Shown piece after piece: positions 1 through 6,575 of a stretch of 16,322 nucleotides of DNA (position 1 is the stretch's first letter; each line of letters begins with the position of its first letter). The stretch is from Candidatus Staskawiczbacteria bacterium (GTDB taxonomy: Bacteria > Patescibacteriota > Minisyncoccia > Minisyncoccales > Staskawiczbacteraceae), in the NCBI GenBank assembly GCA_026395275.1, contig JAPLZA010000081.1, forward strand, positions 1-16,322, read 5' to 3'. Below the pieces are notes generated by a model. It worked only from the letters and a program-made list of their open reading frames with translations. It was not told where the DNA came from and did no database searches. A program made the position numbers and the translations under genes.

Positions 1-617
1 TCCTTATTCAAAAACAAAATATCAACTTTACTAAAAATCCTTTTTAACTGTTCTTGGGGCAAAGACAACTGTTGCATAGAAGGATTCACCGCAACTTTTA
101 TATTATTTTCTTTGGCAAAATTTACAATTTCCTCAAAGCTGTCGCACAATAAATTTGTCAGCGGAGCCAGAAAAAACCATTTTGTTTTTCTCACTTTTTT
201 CCATGCAATGTCTTTACTGTTAAATATGTCAGAAGCTCCCCTGTAAACCAATATTGTTCGGTCGGTGCCGGATTGGGAAAATATAACCGACTGGTTGGTG
301 TGCTTTTCTTTTTTCTTTACAACAAACCTTGTATCTATTCTTAGATGCTTTAGTTCTCTAACAATTTCCAACCCAGAAATATCAGCTCCAATTCCGCCAC
401 AAAAAGCTGTTTTAAAGCCTTGTTTAGCAAAAGTAGCAGCGGTATTTGTTCCGCCCCCGCCGGTTGTAAAAATAATATCTTCAATTTCTATTTTAGAACC
501 AAAAGGCAGGCAAATTCCTTCGCCTGTTAAAAATTCCTTGCTTCCTAAAATTTTGAAGGCTTTGGATTTTAAATGAATATCCTGCGCCGCTGACCCAAAT
601 GTTATAATGTCGTACAT
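1..617 (-). CDS. PfkB/ribokinase-family kinase, C-terminus beyond window edge
   Basis: The frame is open from ATG at 617 to the left edge, giving 205 complete codons, so the C-terminal part with the usual catalytic Asp motif is missing. Residues 1-10 (MYDIITFGSA) resemble the family's first strand. Residues 53-80 carry the family's first signature, GGGGTNTA followed by KQGFKTAFCGGIGAD (compare GGxxxNxAxxLAxLG...GxVGxD). PfkB enzymes phosphorylate sugars, sugar phosphates or nucleosides with ATP in the cytoplasm; the substrate cannot be read here. It is the last visible gene of the leftward acetate/pyruvate unit, 11 bases after the unknown gene at 629-1132. No Shine-Dalgarno site precedes it. 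A TAAAAT 8 nt before the ATG overlaps the previous stop codon and may be chance. The family call is sure; the substrate is unknown. Confidence 0.88.
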   Translation of the reverse strand, partial: MYDIITFGSAAQDIHLKSKAFKILGSKEFLTGEGICLPFGSKIEIEDIIFTTGGGGTNTAATFAKQGFKTAFCGGIGADISGLEIVRELKHLRIDTRFVVKKKEKHTNQSVIFSQSGTDRTILVYRGASDIFNSKDIAWKKVRKTKWFFLAPLTNLLCDSFEEIVNFAKENNIKVAVNPSMQQLSLPQEQLKRIFSKVDILFLNK

Positions 618-628
618 AATAGTTTATT

Positions 629-1132
629 TTATTCTAATTTTTGTTGTAAATCGATTGTCGTATCTCCAAAATTTTCCATAAATCTCTCCCAGAACTGATG
701 TCCATGAGCCCAGTCGCCACCTTTTGCTGGCTTAGGATACCACATCCATCTCGGTTTTTTATCAGTACTTTTCAGTTGATCCCCATCTACTAACTCTAAA
801 TCAGGACCATATTTAGCGGGATCTTTTCCCTCCGGAACATAAATTTCTTCATTAAAATAAATTCTCGACCCAGCAGTACCACTCCCAACCCACAAGCAAT
901 GGTTTGGTCCTGGACCGCCCATTATAACATTCTCCAAGTGTTCATTCGATACATCATGATATCTTTTATCTCCGGGGGTGACAGCCCTAATAAGAACATC
1001 ATAAAACTCTTGAAGCAACCTCTCTCTATCTTTTCCTTCTGCTTTTTTTGCTTCTTGAAAAAGTTTTATTATTCTTTTACCTACTTCGCTCATTTCCGAT
1101 GGCTCTGCTTCGTGCCTGCTTATTTCTGCCAT
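629..1132 (-). CDS. hypothetical soluble protein, 167 aa
   Basis: I do not recognise a family. I place the start at the ATG at 1132 (MAEISRHEAEP), 7 bases after the PEP synthase stop. The longer reading from 1177 would overlap that gene by 38 bases. The protein is polar, with no signal peptide or membrane span. Residues 1-60 are charged and probably helical. The middle has small glycine-rich turns (MGGPGPNHCLWVGSGTAGS) and the end is rich in Trp and Pro (PRWMWYPKP, then HGHQFWERF). The Trp/His-rich C-terminal half suggests a compact binding fold, but no catalytic motif is evident. Its position between ppsA and a PfkB kinase suggests co-transcription rather than a known functional link. There is no Shine-Dalgarno site. 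Confidence 0.72.
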   Translation of the reverse strand: MAEISRHEAEPSEMSEVGKRIIKLFQEAKKAEGKDRERLLQEFYDVLIRAVTPGDKRYHDVSNEHLENVIMGGPGPNHCLWVGSGTAGSRIYFNEEIYVPEGKDPAKYGPDLELVDGDQLKSTDKKPRWMWYPKPAKGGDWAHGHQFWERFMENFGDTTIDLQQKLE

Positions 1133-1139
1133 ATATATT

Positions 1140-3512
1140 TTATTTATTAATCTTTTTTTCGGTTTCGGCAATTGCAATTTTAGTTTTTAAAACAGAATCC
1201 GGGTTCAAAGAAATAGATTCAATTCCTTTCTCAACTAAAAATTGAGCAAAGTCCGGAAAGTCTGACGGGCCTTGTCCGCAAATGCCAATGTATTTATTAT
1301 TATTCTGGCATACTTTTATGGCTTCTTCAATAAGCTCCTTGACTGCATCGTTTTTTTCGTTGCCAATATATGACAATTCCCCATTATCCCTGTCTAAGCC
1401 CAAAGTCAATTGAGTTAAGTCGTTTGAACCAATTGAAAACCCATCAAAAATTTCCAAAAACTGTTCTGCTAAAATTACGTTAGCAGGAATTTCACACATT
1501 ACATAAATTTTTCCTTGCACGCCATTATCTTTTATTATTTGCACCACTTTTCTGCCTTCATCAAGCGTTCTGCAAAAAGGCACCATTGGAATAACATTAT
1601 CTAAACCAAACTCTCCTCTAACTTTATTCATTGCTTTGCACTCTAAAATAAATGCATCTTTAAATTTTTTATCGTAATATCTTGAAGCTCCGCGGAATCC
1701 TATCATTGGGTTTTCTTCCTGGGGTTCATAAGCTTCTCCACCAAGCAAACTTCTATATTCATTAGTTTTAAAATCAGAAAAGCGCACAATAACCGGCTTT
1801 GGATAAAATGCGGCGCCAATTGTTCCTATACCTTCAGCCAATTTATCAATATAAAATTGAACCTTGTCATCATAGCCCAAAGTTACAGCATCAATTTTTT
1901 TCTTTAGGGCTGGCTTTAGCGTCTTATAATTTATCAAAGCATTTGGGTGAACTTTTATAGAATTTATAATAATAAATTCTTCTCTTGCCAACCCAACTCC
2001 ATCATTTGGAATAAAACTTAAATTAAAAGCATTCGACGGTTCACCCACATTCATTAAAATTTTTGTTTTTGTTTTGGCAACATTAGAAATATCTGTTTTC
2101 TTTATCGTAAATGGAATTATTCCCTCATAAACTTTGCCTTCTTCTCCTTGTGAACAATCAATCGTAATTTCTTGTCCTTGTTTTATAACTTTAGTACCAA
2201 CCTCCGAGCCCACAATTACCGGCACACCCAATTCCCTGCCCACAATTGCCGCATGGCAAGTTCTTCCGCCCTGGTCTGTAACAATTGCTGAAGCCAATTT
2301 CATTGCCGGCACCCAATCTGGGTCTGTTGCTTTTGTTATCAGCACTTCTCCTTTTTTGAATTTACCAATATCTTTAACGCTCAGTATTTTGTTTGCACGT
2401 CCCGAACCAATTTTGCTTCCCACGCTCATTCCATTTGCCACAACCCTGCCAACTTTGGATTTATCTATTACATAATTTTCTAAAACCTTTAAATTTTTCC
2501 TGCTTTGCACTGTTTCGGGCCTTGCCTGAACAATATATAATTTTCCATCCCTGCCATCTTTGGCCCATTCCATGTCCATTGCCTTTCCATAATGGTCTTC
2601 AATAATTATTGACCATTTTGCCAAATTCAATATTTCTTCATTACTCAAAACAAATTTTTCCCTATCTTTTTTAGGAGTAGCAATATTTTTTACCGGCATT
2701 TTAGGATTTGTAGTATAAACCATTTTCACTAATTTTGTCCCAATCTTTTTTTCTATCACCGGTTTAAACCCTTTTTTCAAGGTTGTTTCGAAAACATAAT
2801 ATTGGTCTGGCTCAACGCGCCCCTGCACAACATTTTCTCCAAGTCCATAGCTGGCATTTATCAAAACAACATCTGCAAATCCGGATTCTGTGTCGCAAGA
2901 AAACATAACTCCAGAAGACCCTAAATCACTTCTCACCATTTTTTGTATTCCGGCAGATAAGCCAACTTTTGTGTGTGAAAAACCCATTTCCTGCCTATAA
3001 ACAATAGCTCTGTCTGTAAAAAGCGAGGCAAAACACTTTTTAACCGCAACAAGCACGTTTTCTGGCCCTGTAACGTTCAAAAAGGTCTCTTGCTGGCCCG
3101 CAAAACTGGCTCCGGGCAAATCCTCGGCTGTAGCTGAAGAACGCACCGCAACGTCAGTTTCGGGCAATCCGTACTTCTCAGACAATTTTTTATAAGCTGT
3201 CACCACATCATTCTCAAACTCCTTTGGCAATTGCGAATTCAAAATAATATTTCTGGCTTCTTTGCCTTTCAAAGAAAGCTGTTTTAAATCATGGATATTT
3301 AAATCTTTTAAAATATCTTCAATTTTTTTATCTAAACCATTTACAGTCAAAAAATTAAAATAAGCTTCGGCGGTTGTTGCAAAACCAAAAGGCACATTAA
3401 CTCCTTTAGACACAACTGCCTGAGTCATTTCACCCAAAGAAGCATTTTTGCCACCAACCGACGAAATGTCTTCTATTTTAATTTCATTAAACCACAAAAT
3501 ATTTTTAGCCAT
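1140..3512 (-). CDS. ppsA: phosphoenolpyruvate synthase (pyruvate, water dikinase)
   Basis: Interconverts pyruvate + ATP and PEP + AMP + phosphate in the cytoplasm. At 790 residues it has the usual PpsA length. The N-terminal ATP-grasp domain includes GGKNASLGEM (20-29) and VAVRSSATAEDLPGASFAGQ (121-140). The swivelling phospho-His domain has GGRTCHAAIVGRELGVPVIVG with catalytic His420. The C-terminal TIM barrel has IGSNDLTQLTLGLDRD (694-709) and GICGQGPSD with the acid/base Cys745. All key residues are present, so it should be active. Pyruvate phosphate dikinase is less likely, because the N-terminus and length fit PpsA. It lies 71 bases after ackA, with a hairpin in the gap, and has no Shine-Dalgarno site. 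With PduL and AckA it connects the pyruvate/acetyl-CoA node to PEP; which direction it runs is not shown by the sequence. Confidence 0.96.
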   Translation of the reverse strand: MAKNILWFNEIKIEDISSVGGKNASLGEMTQAVVSKGVNVPFGFATTAEAYFNFLTVNGLDKKIEDILKDLNIHDLKQLSLKGKEARNIILNSQLPKEFENDVVTAYKKLSEKYGLPETDVAVRSSATAEDLPGASFAGQQETFLNVTGPENVLVAVKKCFASLFTDRAIVYRQEMGFSHTKVGLSAGIQKMVRSDLGSSGVMFSCDTESGFADVVLINASYGLGENVVQGRVEPDQYYVFETTLKKGFKPVIEKKIGTKLVKMVYTTNPKMPVKNIATPKKDREKFVLSNEEILNLAKWSIIIEDHYGKAMDMEWAKDGRDGKLYIVQARPETVQSRKNLKVLENYVIDKSKVGRVVANGMSVGSKIGSGRANKILSVKDIGKFKKGEVLITKATDPDWVPAMKLASAIVTDQGGRTCHAAIVGRELGVPVIVGSEVGTKVIKQGQEITIDCSQGEEGKVYEGIIPFTIKKTDISNVAKTKTKILMNVGEPSNAFNLSFIPNDGVGLAREEFIIINSIKVHPNALINYKTLKPALKKKIDAVTLGYDDKVQFYIDKLAEGIGTIGAAFYPKPVIVRFSDFKTNEYRSLLGGEAYEPQEENPMIGFRGASRYYDKKFKDAFILECKAMNKVRGEFGLDNVIPMVPFCRTLDEGRKVVQIIKDNGVQGKIYVMCEIPANVILAEQFLEIFDGFSIGSNDLTQLTLGLDRDNGELSYIGNEKNDAVKELIEEAIKVCQNNNKYIGICGQGPSDFPDFAQFLVEKGIESISLNPDSVLKTKIAIAETEKKINK

Positions 3513-3534
3513 ATTGTTTATTTTCTTAATGTCT

Positions 3535-3575
3535 GGCTTGAAGTGCTACTCAGCTTGCGCTTCGTAGCCTGAGCC
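3535..3575. repeat. GC-rich imperfect palindrome between ackA and ppsA
   Basis: GGCT at 3535 pairs with AGCC at 3572, and GCTAC at 3545-3549 pairs with GTAGC at 3564-3568 around a 14-nt loop containing CAGCTTGCGCTTC. The patch is much richer in G+C than its AT-rich surroundings. No T-run follows on the minus strand, so it is not a typical terminator. It may be an RNA processing or mRNA-stability hairpin, or a REP-like element. Confidence 0.5.
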
Positions 3576-3583
3576 ATGTGCTT

Positions 3584-4618
3584 TTATTTAATTACTTTAA
3601 TTACTTTTTCGGCAATAGCTAATTCTTCATCTGTTTCTATTGCCAGTACCTTAGTTTTTTTCAAGATATCTGAATTTTTACAAACCATTTCTCTTGTTAT
3701 TTTATTCCCCGAACCAATTGAACCGGTAAAAACTAATAAATCACATCCGCCCAAAATTGCAAAATAACTGCCAATATATTTTTTAATTGAATATACAAAA
3801 ATATCTAATGCTAATTTGGCCCTTCGGCGCTGCTCAGGGTCTGCAGACTTTATTTTTTTAAGAACTTCTAGCATTTCCGATTCTCCGCAAATTCCTTTAA
3901 CTCCAGATTCTTTATTTAAAATTTCGTTTGTTTTATCTAATCCAAACTCTCGAACAAGCTCTAAAACAATTCCAAAATCCATGTCTCCGGCCCGCGTCAT
4001 CATAACCAAGCCTTGCATTGGCGTAAAGCCCATTGAAGTATCAATTGCTTTGCCGTTTTTAATTGCAGTTATGCTAGATCCTCCGCCCAAATGGCAAGTT
4101 ATAATTTTTAATTTGTTAAAAGGTTTTTTAACAATTTTGGCTGCTTTTTTAGCAACATATTCGTGAGAAATTCCGTGAAAACCATATTTCCTAAACCCAA
4201 ACTCTTTTACAATTTCCGCCGGCAAAGCATAAGTATAAGCAATCTCCGGTAAATCTTTAAAAAATTCTGTATCAAAAATTGCAATTTGCGGAATGTTTGG
4301 AAAAATTTTCTGACAAGTTTTTATTCCTAAAACATTAAAAGGATTATGTAGCGGAGCTAAATTATTTAATGTTTCCAATTGTTTTATATTTTCATCTGTA
4401 ATTTTTATGGGTTCTTTAAATAAATCTTTTCCGTGCACAACTCTATGGCCTATTATATCAATTTTTATACCATCTATTTTTTTGAGTTCTTCTTGTAAAG
4501 ATTCCTGAAATTTTTCTTGGTTTGAAACAGCGCATTTGCCTTCTTTGACAACTTTTAATTTCTGGTCAAAAACTTTCCACTTGATTGATTGACTCCCACA
4601 ATTTAGAACTAAAATCAT
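3584..4618 (-). CDS. ackA: acetate kinase, short and divergent
   Basis: Catalyses acetyl phosphate + ADP to acetate + ATP, the substrate-level phosphorylation step of acetate fermentation. Motifs in order are LNCGSQSIK (5-13, Asn6), GHRVVHG (57-63, Arg59), FDTEFF (115-120), YGFHGISHEY (145-154, His148), CHLGGGSS (175-182), DTSMGFTPMQGL (193-204) and TRAGDMD (208-214, Arg209). The family's C-terminal GGIGEN motif, whose Glu helps bind Mg-nucleotide, reads GSIGSGN (299-305) here, so that Glu is missing. At 344 residues it is clearly shorter than the usual 400. The start overlaps the pduL stop as ATGA (4615-4618), so translation is coupled. Residues 259-267 (ADPEQRRRA) come from a local GC-rich block resembling a REP-type palindrome. 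The family call is firm; the activity of this variant is likely but unproven. Confidence 0.93.
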   Translation of the reverse strand: MILVLNCGSQSIKWKVFDQKLKVVKEGKCAVSNQEKFQESLQEELKKIDGIKIDIIGHRVVHGKDLFKEPIKITDENIKQLETLNNLAPLHNPFNVLGIKTCQKIFPNIPQIAIFDTEFFKDLPEIAYTYALPAEIVKEFGFRKYGFHGISHEYVAKKAAKIVKKPFNKLKIITCHLGGGSSITAIKNGKAIDTSMGFTPMQGLVMMTRAGDMDFGIVLELVREFGLDKTNEILNKESGVKGICGESEMLEVLKKIKSADPEQRRRAKLALDIFVYSIKKYIGSYFAILGGCDLLVFTGSIGSGNKITREMVCKNSDILKKTKVLAIETDEELAIAEKVIKVIK

Positions 4619-5196
4619 ATAATAAAACCTTCGCCAATTTTATTGATTCCGGCAGAATTTCCTTCGTCGGTGTCTAAATGCAAACATAATTTATAATCAT
4701 CTCTTGTTCTTACTGCCACATTCTCAAAAATAACCGGTCGTGCGCCCTCAATTTTTACAGAAACAATTCCTCCGGATTTTATTTTATATTTTTTGGCCTC
4801 TTCTGTAGAGCAGTGCAAATGGCGCTGGGCAATAATAAGGCCTTCTTTTAAATCAATTTGCCCTATTGGACCCACTAAAACAGCTCCACTAGATTCCTGC
4901 AAATTTCCAGATAATCTTACCGGGGGCATTACCCCAGAGCCAAAAGCATCTGTTAGAGATATTTCAATTTGCGTTTGTTCCCTGGTTGGACCCACCACCC
5001 TCACCTTTTCAAACTTTTTATAACCCAATATAATGTCTACGGTTTCTTTGCAAGCAAAATCAGACGGCTGGGAAAGTTGTTTTGCAACTCCAAGTGTATA
5101 ACCTATACCAAAAAGCCTTTCTAAATCTTCTTTAGACAAGTGGCAGTGGCGGGCTGAAACTTCAACCAAAACTTTAATCTTCTTTTTTCCAAACAT
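4615..5196 (-). CDS. pduL: PduL-type phosphate acyltransferase (phosphotransacetylase)
   Basis: Converts acyl-CoA + phosphate to acyl phosphate + CoA. Beside ackA the substrate is presumably acetyl-CoA, giving acetyl phosphate for ATP formation. It is 193 residues with the two similar beta-barrel halves of the family. The metal-binding histidines are seen in VSARHCHLS (13-21) and QRHLHCS, and the C-terminal signature in LHLDTDEGNSAGI (family form LHIDTDEANA). There is no N-terminal encapsulation peptide and no shell-protein gene nearby, so it is probably a free cytosolic enzyme rather than a microcompartment one. It heads the leftward unit pduL-ackA-ppsA-unknown-pfkB. An extended -10 promoter ends 8 nt before the ATG, which leaves no room for a ribosome site. 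Confidence 0.93.
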   Translation of the reverse strand: MFGKKKIKVLVEVSARHCHLSKEDLERLFGIGYTLGVAKQLSQPSDFACKETVDIILGYKKFEKVRVVGPTREQTQIEISLTDAFGSGVMPPVRLSGNLQESSGAVLVGPIGQIDLKEGLIIAQRHLHCSTEEAKKYKIKSGGIVSVKIEGARPVIFENVAVRTRDDYKLCLHLDTDEGNSAGINKIGEGFII

Positions 5197-5204
5197 ATTT
5201 TATT

Positions 5205-5213
5205 ATTATACCA
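5205..5213 (-). promoter_or_regulatory. extended -10 promoter of pduL operon, leaderless type
   Basis: On the minus strand TGG TATAAT gives a perfect -10 hexamer at 5210-5205 with an upstream TGn extension. Only 8 nt separate it from the pduL ATG (5196), so transcription should start at or within a base or two of the start codon. A clear -35 is not seen; TTCTTG lies 17 nt upstream. Confidence 0.7.
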
Positions 5214-5271
5214 GTTATATGTTAATTCAAGAAGTGGAAAACTAACGCTTGTATTCAGAACCCCTTGACTA

Positions 5272-5301
5272 TTGACAACTATGTATGTTATATGTTATAA
5301 T
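5272..5301 (+). promoter_or_regulatory. strong sigma-70-type promoter for the 135-aa membrane protein
   Basis: Consensus -35 TTGACA (5272-5277) and consensus -10 TATAAT (5296-5301) are 18 nt apart, with a TG extension (TGTTATAAT). The expected start near 5308 gives a leader of about 45 nt. That leader contains ACCTTAACAA (5322-5331), also present before the next gene, and an AGGAG ribosome site at 5340-5344, 9 nt before the ATG. It diverges from the pduL promoter. Confidence 0.82.
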
Positions 5302-5353
5302 AAATATGACAGTAAAAACAGACCTTAACAATCAACAATAGGAGAATGCGAAG

Positions 5354-5761
5354 ATGAAAACAATCATCTGGGAAGCAGTCAAGACAATCGTGCGGTTTGC
5401 GGCGCTGTTGGCCATCGCCTACCTGTCGTTTCTGGCGGTGCGGTGGATGGCCGGAGAGCTTGCGGTGAATCACGATTCCACCAGACTCACGGGAGTGCTT
5501 CTGGGAATCGTGTTCCCACTCTTCGTTGCAGTGGTGTCAAAAAGCGAATGCGGGCCGCTGATGTGTGTCGCTATAAGCGTCGTAGCCATCGTGCTCGCCG
5601 TGGTGGCAATCTGTGTTGCGCTTCAAACAACAAAGATTGCACTGATAATTACCATCGCGGTTTGTGGGCTCACAGAGCTCACGCTACCGGGAACCTGGAC
5701 GTGCATCTGGAATTGGCTGGTGCCAGTGCCAGAACTCGAGATTCCCCTCGAACCACACTGA
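5354..5761 (+). CDS. four-helix integral membrane protein, unknown function, 135 aa
   Basis: I do not recognise a family. The start is set by AGGAG at 5340-5344, placed 9 nt before the ATG and downstream of a consensus promoter. Hydrophobic segments at about residues 10-32, 44-62, 69-90 and 93-111 suggest four membrane helices. A short polar loop (NHDSTR) follows helix 1, KSECG follows helix 2, and there is a Trp/Pro-rich tail (TWTCIWNWLVPVPELE). Four cysteines are present and there is no signal peptidase site. Codon use is visibly richer in G+C (CTG, GCG, GTG, ATC) than in the flanking enzymes, which suggests a foreign origin or a different selective regime. A long hairpin terminator follows the stop closely. 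Overlapping longer and shorter frames here lack ribosome sites and are shadows. A small-membrane-protein or transporter-accessory role cannot be told apart. Confidence 0.8.
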   Translation: MKTIIWEAVKTIVRFAALLAIAYLSFLAVRWMAGELAVNHDSTRLTGVLLGIVFPLFVAVVSKSECGPLMCVAISVVAIVLAVVAICVALQTTKIALIITIAVCGLTELTLPGTWTCIWNWLVPVPELEIPLEPH

Positions 5762-5777
5762 CCCACTCGCCTCAGGG

Positions 5778-5840
5778 CCCGTTTCTCGCACAGTACAGTG
5801 CTCAACATTGTACTTGTGCGAGGACGGGTCGCTTTTTTTT
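5778..5840 (+). terminator. long Rho-independent terminator
   Basis: A long stem begins 17 nt after the stop codon. CCCGT (5778-5782) pairs with ACGGG (5824-5828), then CTCGCACA with TGTGCGAG, then GTACA with TGTAC around a short loop. It is followed by a run of eight T at 5833-5840. Confidence 0.9.
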
Positions 5841-5866
5841 GCAAAATTTTAAAAGAGTAATATAAT
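5839..5866 (+). promoter_or_regulatory. promoter of the 33-aa peptide gene
   Basis: TTGCAA (5839-5844) and TATAAT (5861-5866) are 16 nt apart; the -35 overlaps the T-run of the previous terminator. Downstream, ATATGA and ACCTTAACAA (5877-5886) match the leader of the upstream membrane-protein gene. AGGAG (5899-5903) follows, 6 nt before the ATG. Confidence 0.72.
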
Positions 5867-5909
5867 AAAAATATGAACCTTAACAACTAAAACCGGAAAG
5901 GAGTTTGCT

Positions 5910-6011
5910 ATGATGGCGCTAAAAATTGTCGCTGTTGCAACGGGAATGTTAGTTTTGACAATTCTCTCTGGAGTATTCCAAGCTTTCTATAAACTAGGCT
6001 TCATCAAATAG
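5910..6011 (+). CDS. 33-residue single-helix membrane peptide
   Basis: The reading frame starts with two consecutive ATG codons (5910 and 5913) and encodes MMALKIVAV... ending ...YKLGFIK. Residues 5-25 are almost entirely hydrophobic, enough for one membrane span, with a Lys at each end of the peptide. The gene is short but its signals are strong: promoter at 5839-5866, a GGAAAGGAG ribosome site with 6-nt spacing, and a terminator 16 nt after the TAG. Toxin peptides of type I toxin-antitoxin systems and small regulators of membrane complexes both have this size and shape, but nothing in the sequence decides between them. The shared leader suggests co-regulation with the 135-residue membrane protein upstream. 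Confidence 0.72.
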   Translation: MMALKIVAVATGMLVLTILSGVFQAFYKLGFIK

Positions 6012-6026
6012 GCATCGCATTCTCCT

Positions 6027-6051
6027 AAAGCACCTTCGGGCGCTTTTTTTT
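6027..6051 (+). terminator. Rho-independent terminator with UUCG loop
   Basis: AAAGC-A-CC (6027-6034) pairs with GG-C-GCTTT (6039-6046) across a TTCG loop with one A/C mismatch, and is followed by T at 6044-6051. It ends the 33-residue peptide transcript. Confidence 0.88.
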
Positions 6052-6068
6052 ATTAAAAAATTAAATGC

Positions 6069-6096
6069 TTGACTGGGTTTTACAGTATGATAGACT
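6069..6096 (+). promoter_or_regulatory. promoter of the structured ncRNA
   Basis: TTGACT (6069-6074) and TAGACT (6091-6096) are 16 nt apart, with TGA directly before the -10 as an extended element. Transcription would begin near 6103, just before the terminal stem of the RNA at 6123. No ribosome site or reading frame follows. Confidence 0.65.
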
Positions 6097-6102
6097 GTAG
6101 GT

Positions 6103-6575
6103 AGCAAATTTAAAAAACATTTTTGAGAGAAGAAGTGGTGACTTCCAGTGCGAGGACATGCTGGTTCGCACAAGGTTGGTAATTACTGAGAGAATCCCGG
6201 TCAGTTACACGGGAGCTTAGTAAACTCAAACCAGAGATCATCACTTGAGACATCCTGCGGCTTATCCTCCTCCATGCGACTGCTAACCTTCTTGCCCGTT
6301 TCGTACGGACGGCGAGAGGGACGAGGGTTGCATAAAAGAGAGGGCGATCGGGTTTTGCCTAGGGATGATTGCCGGGTTGAAGGCTCCATCAAGTAGTTCG
6401 TGGCGAACGAAGATAGCGGAGCGTAAACGTGTTTGCTGCCACCTATGGAACGTGAAGCTAACGAACCAAAGCTGACACATTCGCGGTCTCACCGGGGAAC
6501 TAGTAACGCCCCAAGCCCACCTCTTCTCTCAATTTTCCAAAAAAAGACTGCTCTCGCGAACAGTCTTCTTTTTTT
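6103..6575 (+). ncRNA. stand-alone structured ncRNA of unknown class, about 410-nt folded body
   Basis: The ends pair. TTGAGAGAAGA (6123-6133) is perfectly complementary to TCTTCTCTCAA (6522-6532), and GGTG (6137-6140) pairs with CACC (6518-6521) across a small bulge. Many local helices lie inside: GTGCGA/TCGCAC near 6148-6171, TCCCG/CGGGA near 6196-6215, CTCAA/TTGAG near 6226-6249, GCTCC/GGAGC enclosing GTTCG-tgg-CGAAC near 6384-6423, and CGGT-ctc-ACCG near 6484-6494. The segment has its own promoter and terminator, has visibly higher G+C than nearby genes and carries no plausible reading frame. The length would suit RNase P RNA or tmRNA. However, the universal GAGGAAAGTCC and ACAGAA blocks of RNase P are absent, and so are the TTCGA T-loop, CCA end and tag of tmRNA. 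A CCTCCTCC (6266-6273) resembles an anti-Shine-Dalgarno sequence. The exact 5' end is inferred. Confidence 0.75.
6544..6575. terminator. bidirectional terminator between ncRNA and GAPDH
   Basis: AAGACTG (6544-6550) pairs with CAGTCTT (6561-6567) around CTCTCGCGAA. T-runs follow on both strands (6569-6575 on plus; the A-run at about 6539-6545 on minus). It can therefore stop the ncRNA from the left and the GAPDH operon from the right. Confidence 0.88.

Noticed and set aside
265..576. 103-codon plus-strand frame
   Set aside because: It is the complement of the PfkB kinase gene, which has clear family motifs on the minus strand.
1140..1177. Upstream start at 1177 for the unknown 167-aa protein
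   Set aside because: It would overlap the ppsA end by 38 bases, and the extra residues (MQLPKPKKRLINKIY) are just the shifted ppsA C-terminal codons. The ATG at 1132 lies just after the ppsA stop.
5443..5865. 140-codon plus-strand frame overlapping the membrane protein
   Set aside because: It has no ribosome site, runs through the terminator hairpin and is Arg/His-rich, as expected of an out-of-frame reading of GC-rich DNA.
6148..6180. Group II intron 5' end (GTGCG start)
   Set aside because: GTGCG here is simply the arm of a local hairpin. No domain V and no reverse transcriptase were seen.
6201..6492. Minus-strand frames of 63 and 69 codons in the ncRNA region
   Set aside because: They overlap each other in different frames, have no ribosome site or promoter, and lie antisense to a strongly structured, terminated transcript.
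6123..6532. RNase P RNA or tmRNA identity for the ncRNA
   Set aside because: Length and terminal pairing fit, but neither strand has the RNase P GAGGAAAGTCC or ACAGAA blocks. The tmRNA features (GGTTCGA T-loop, terminal CCA, tag ending in Ala-Ala-stop) are also missing.
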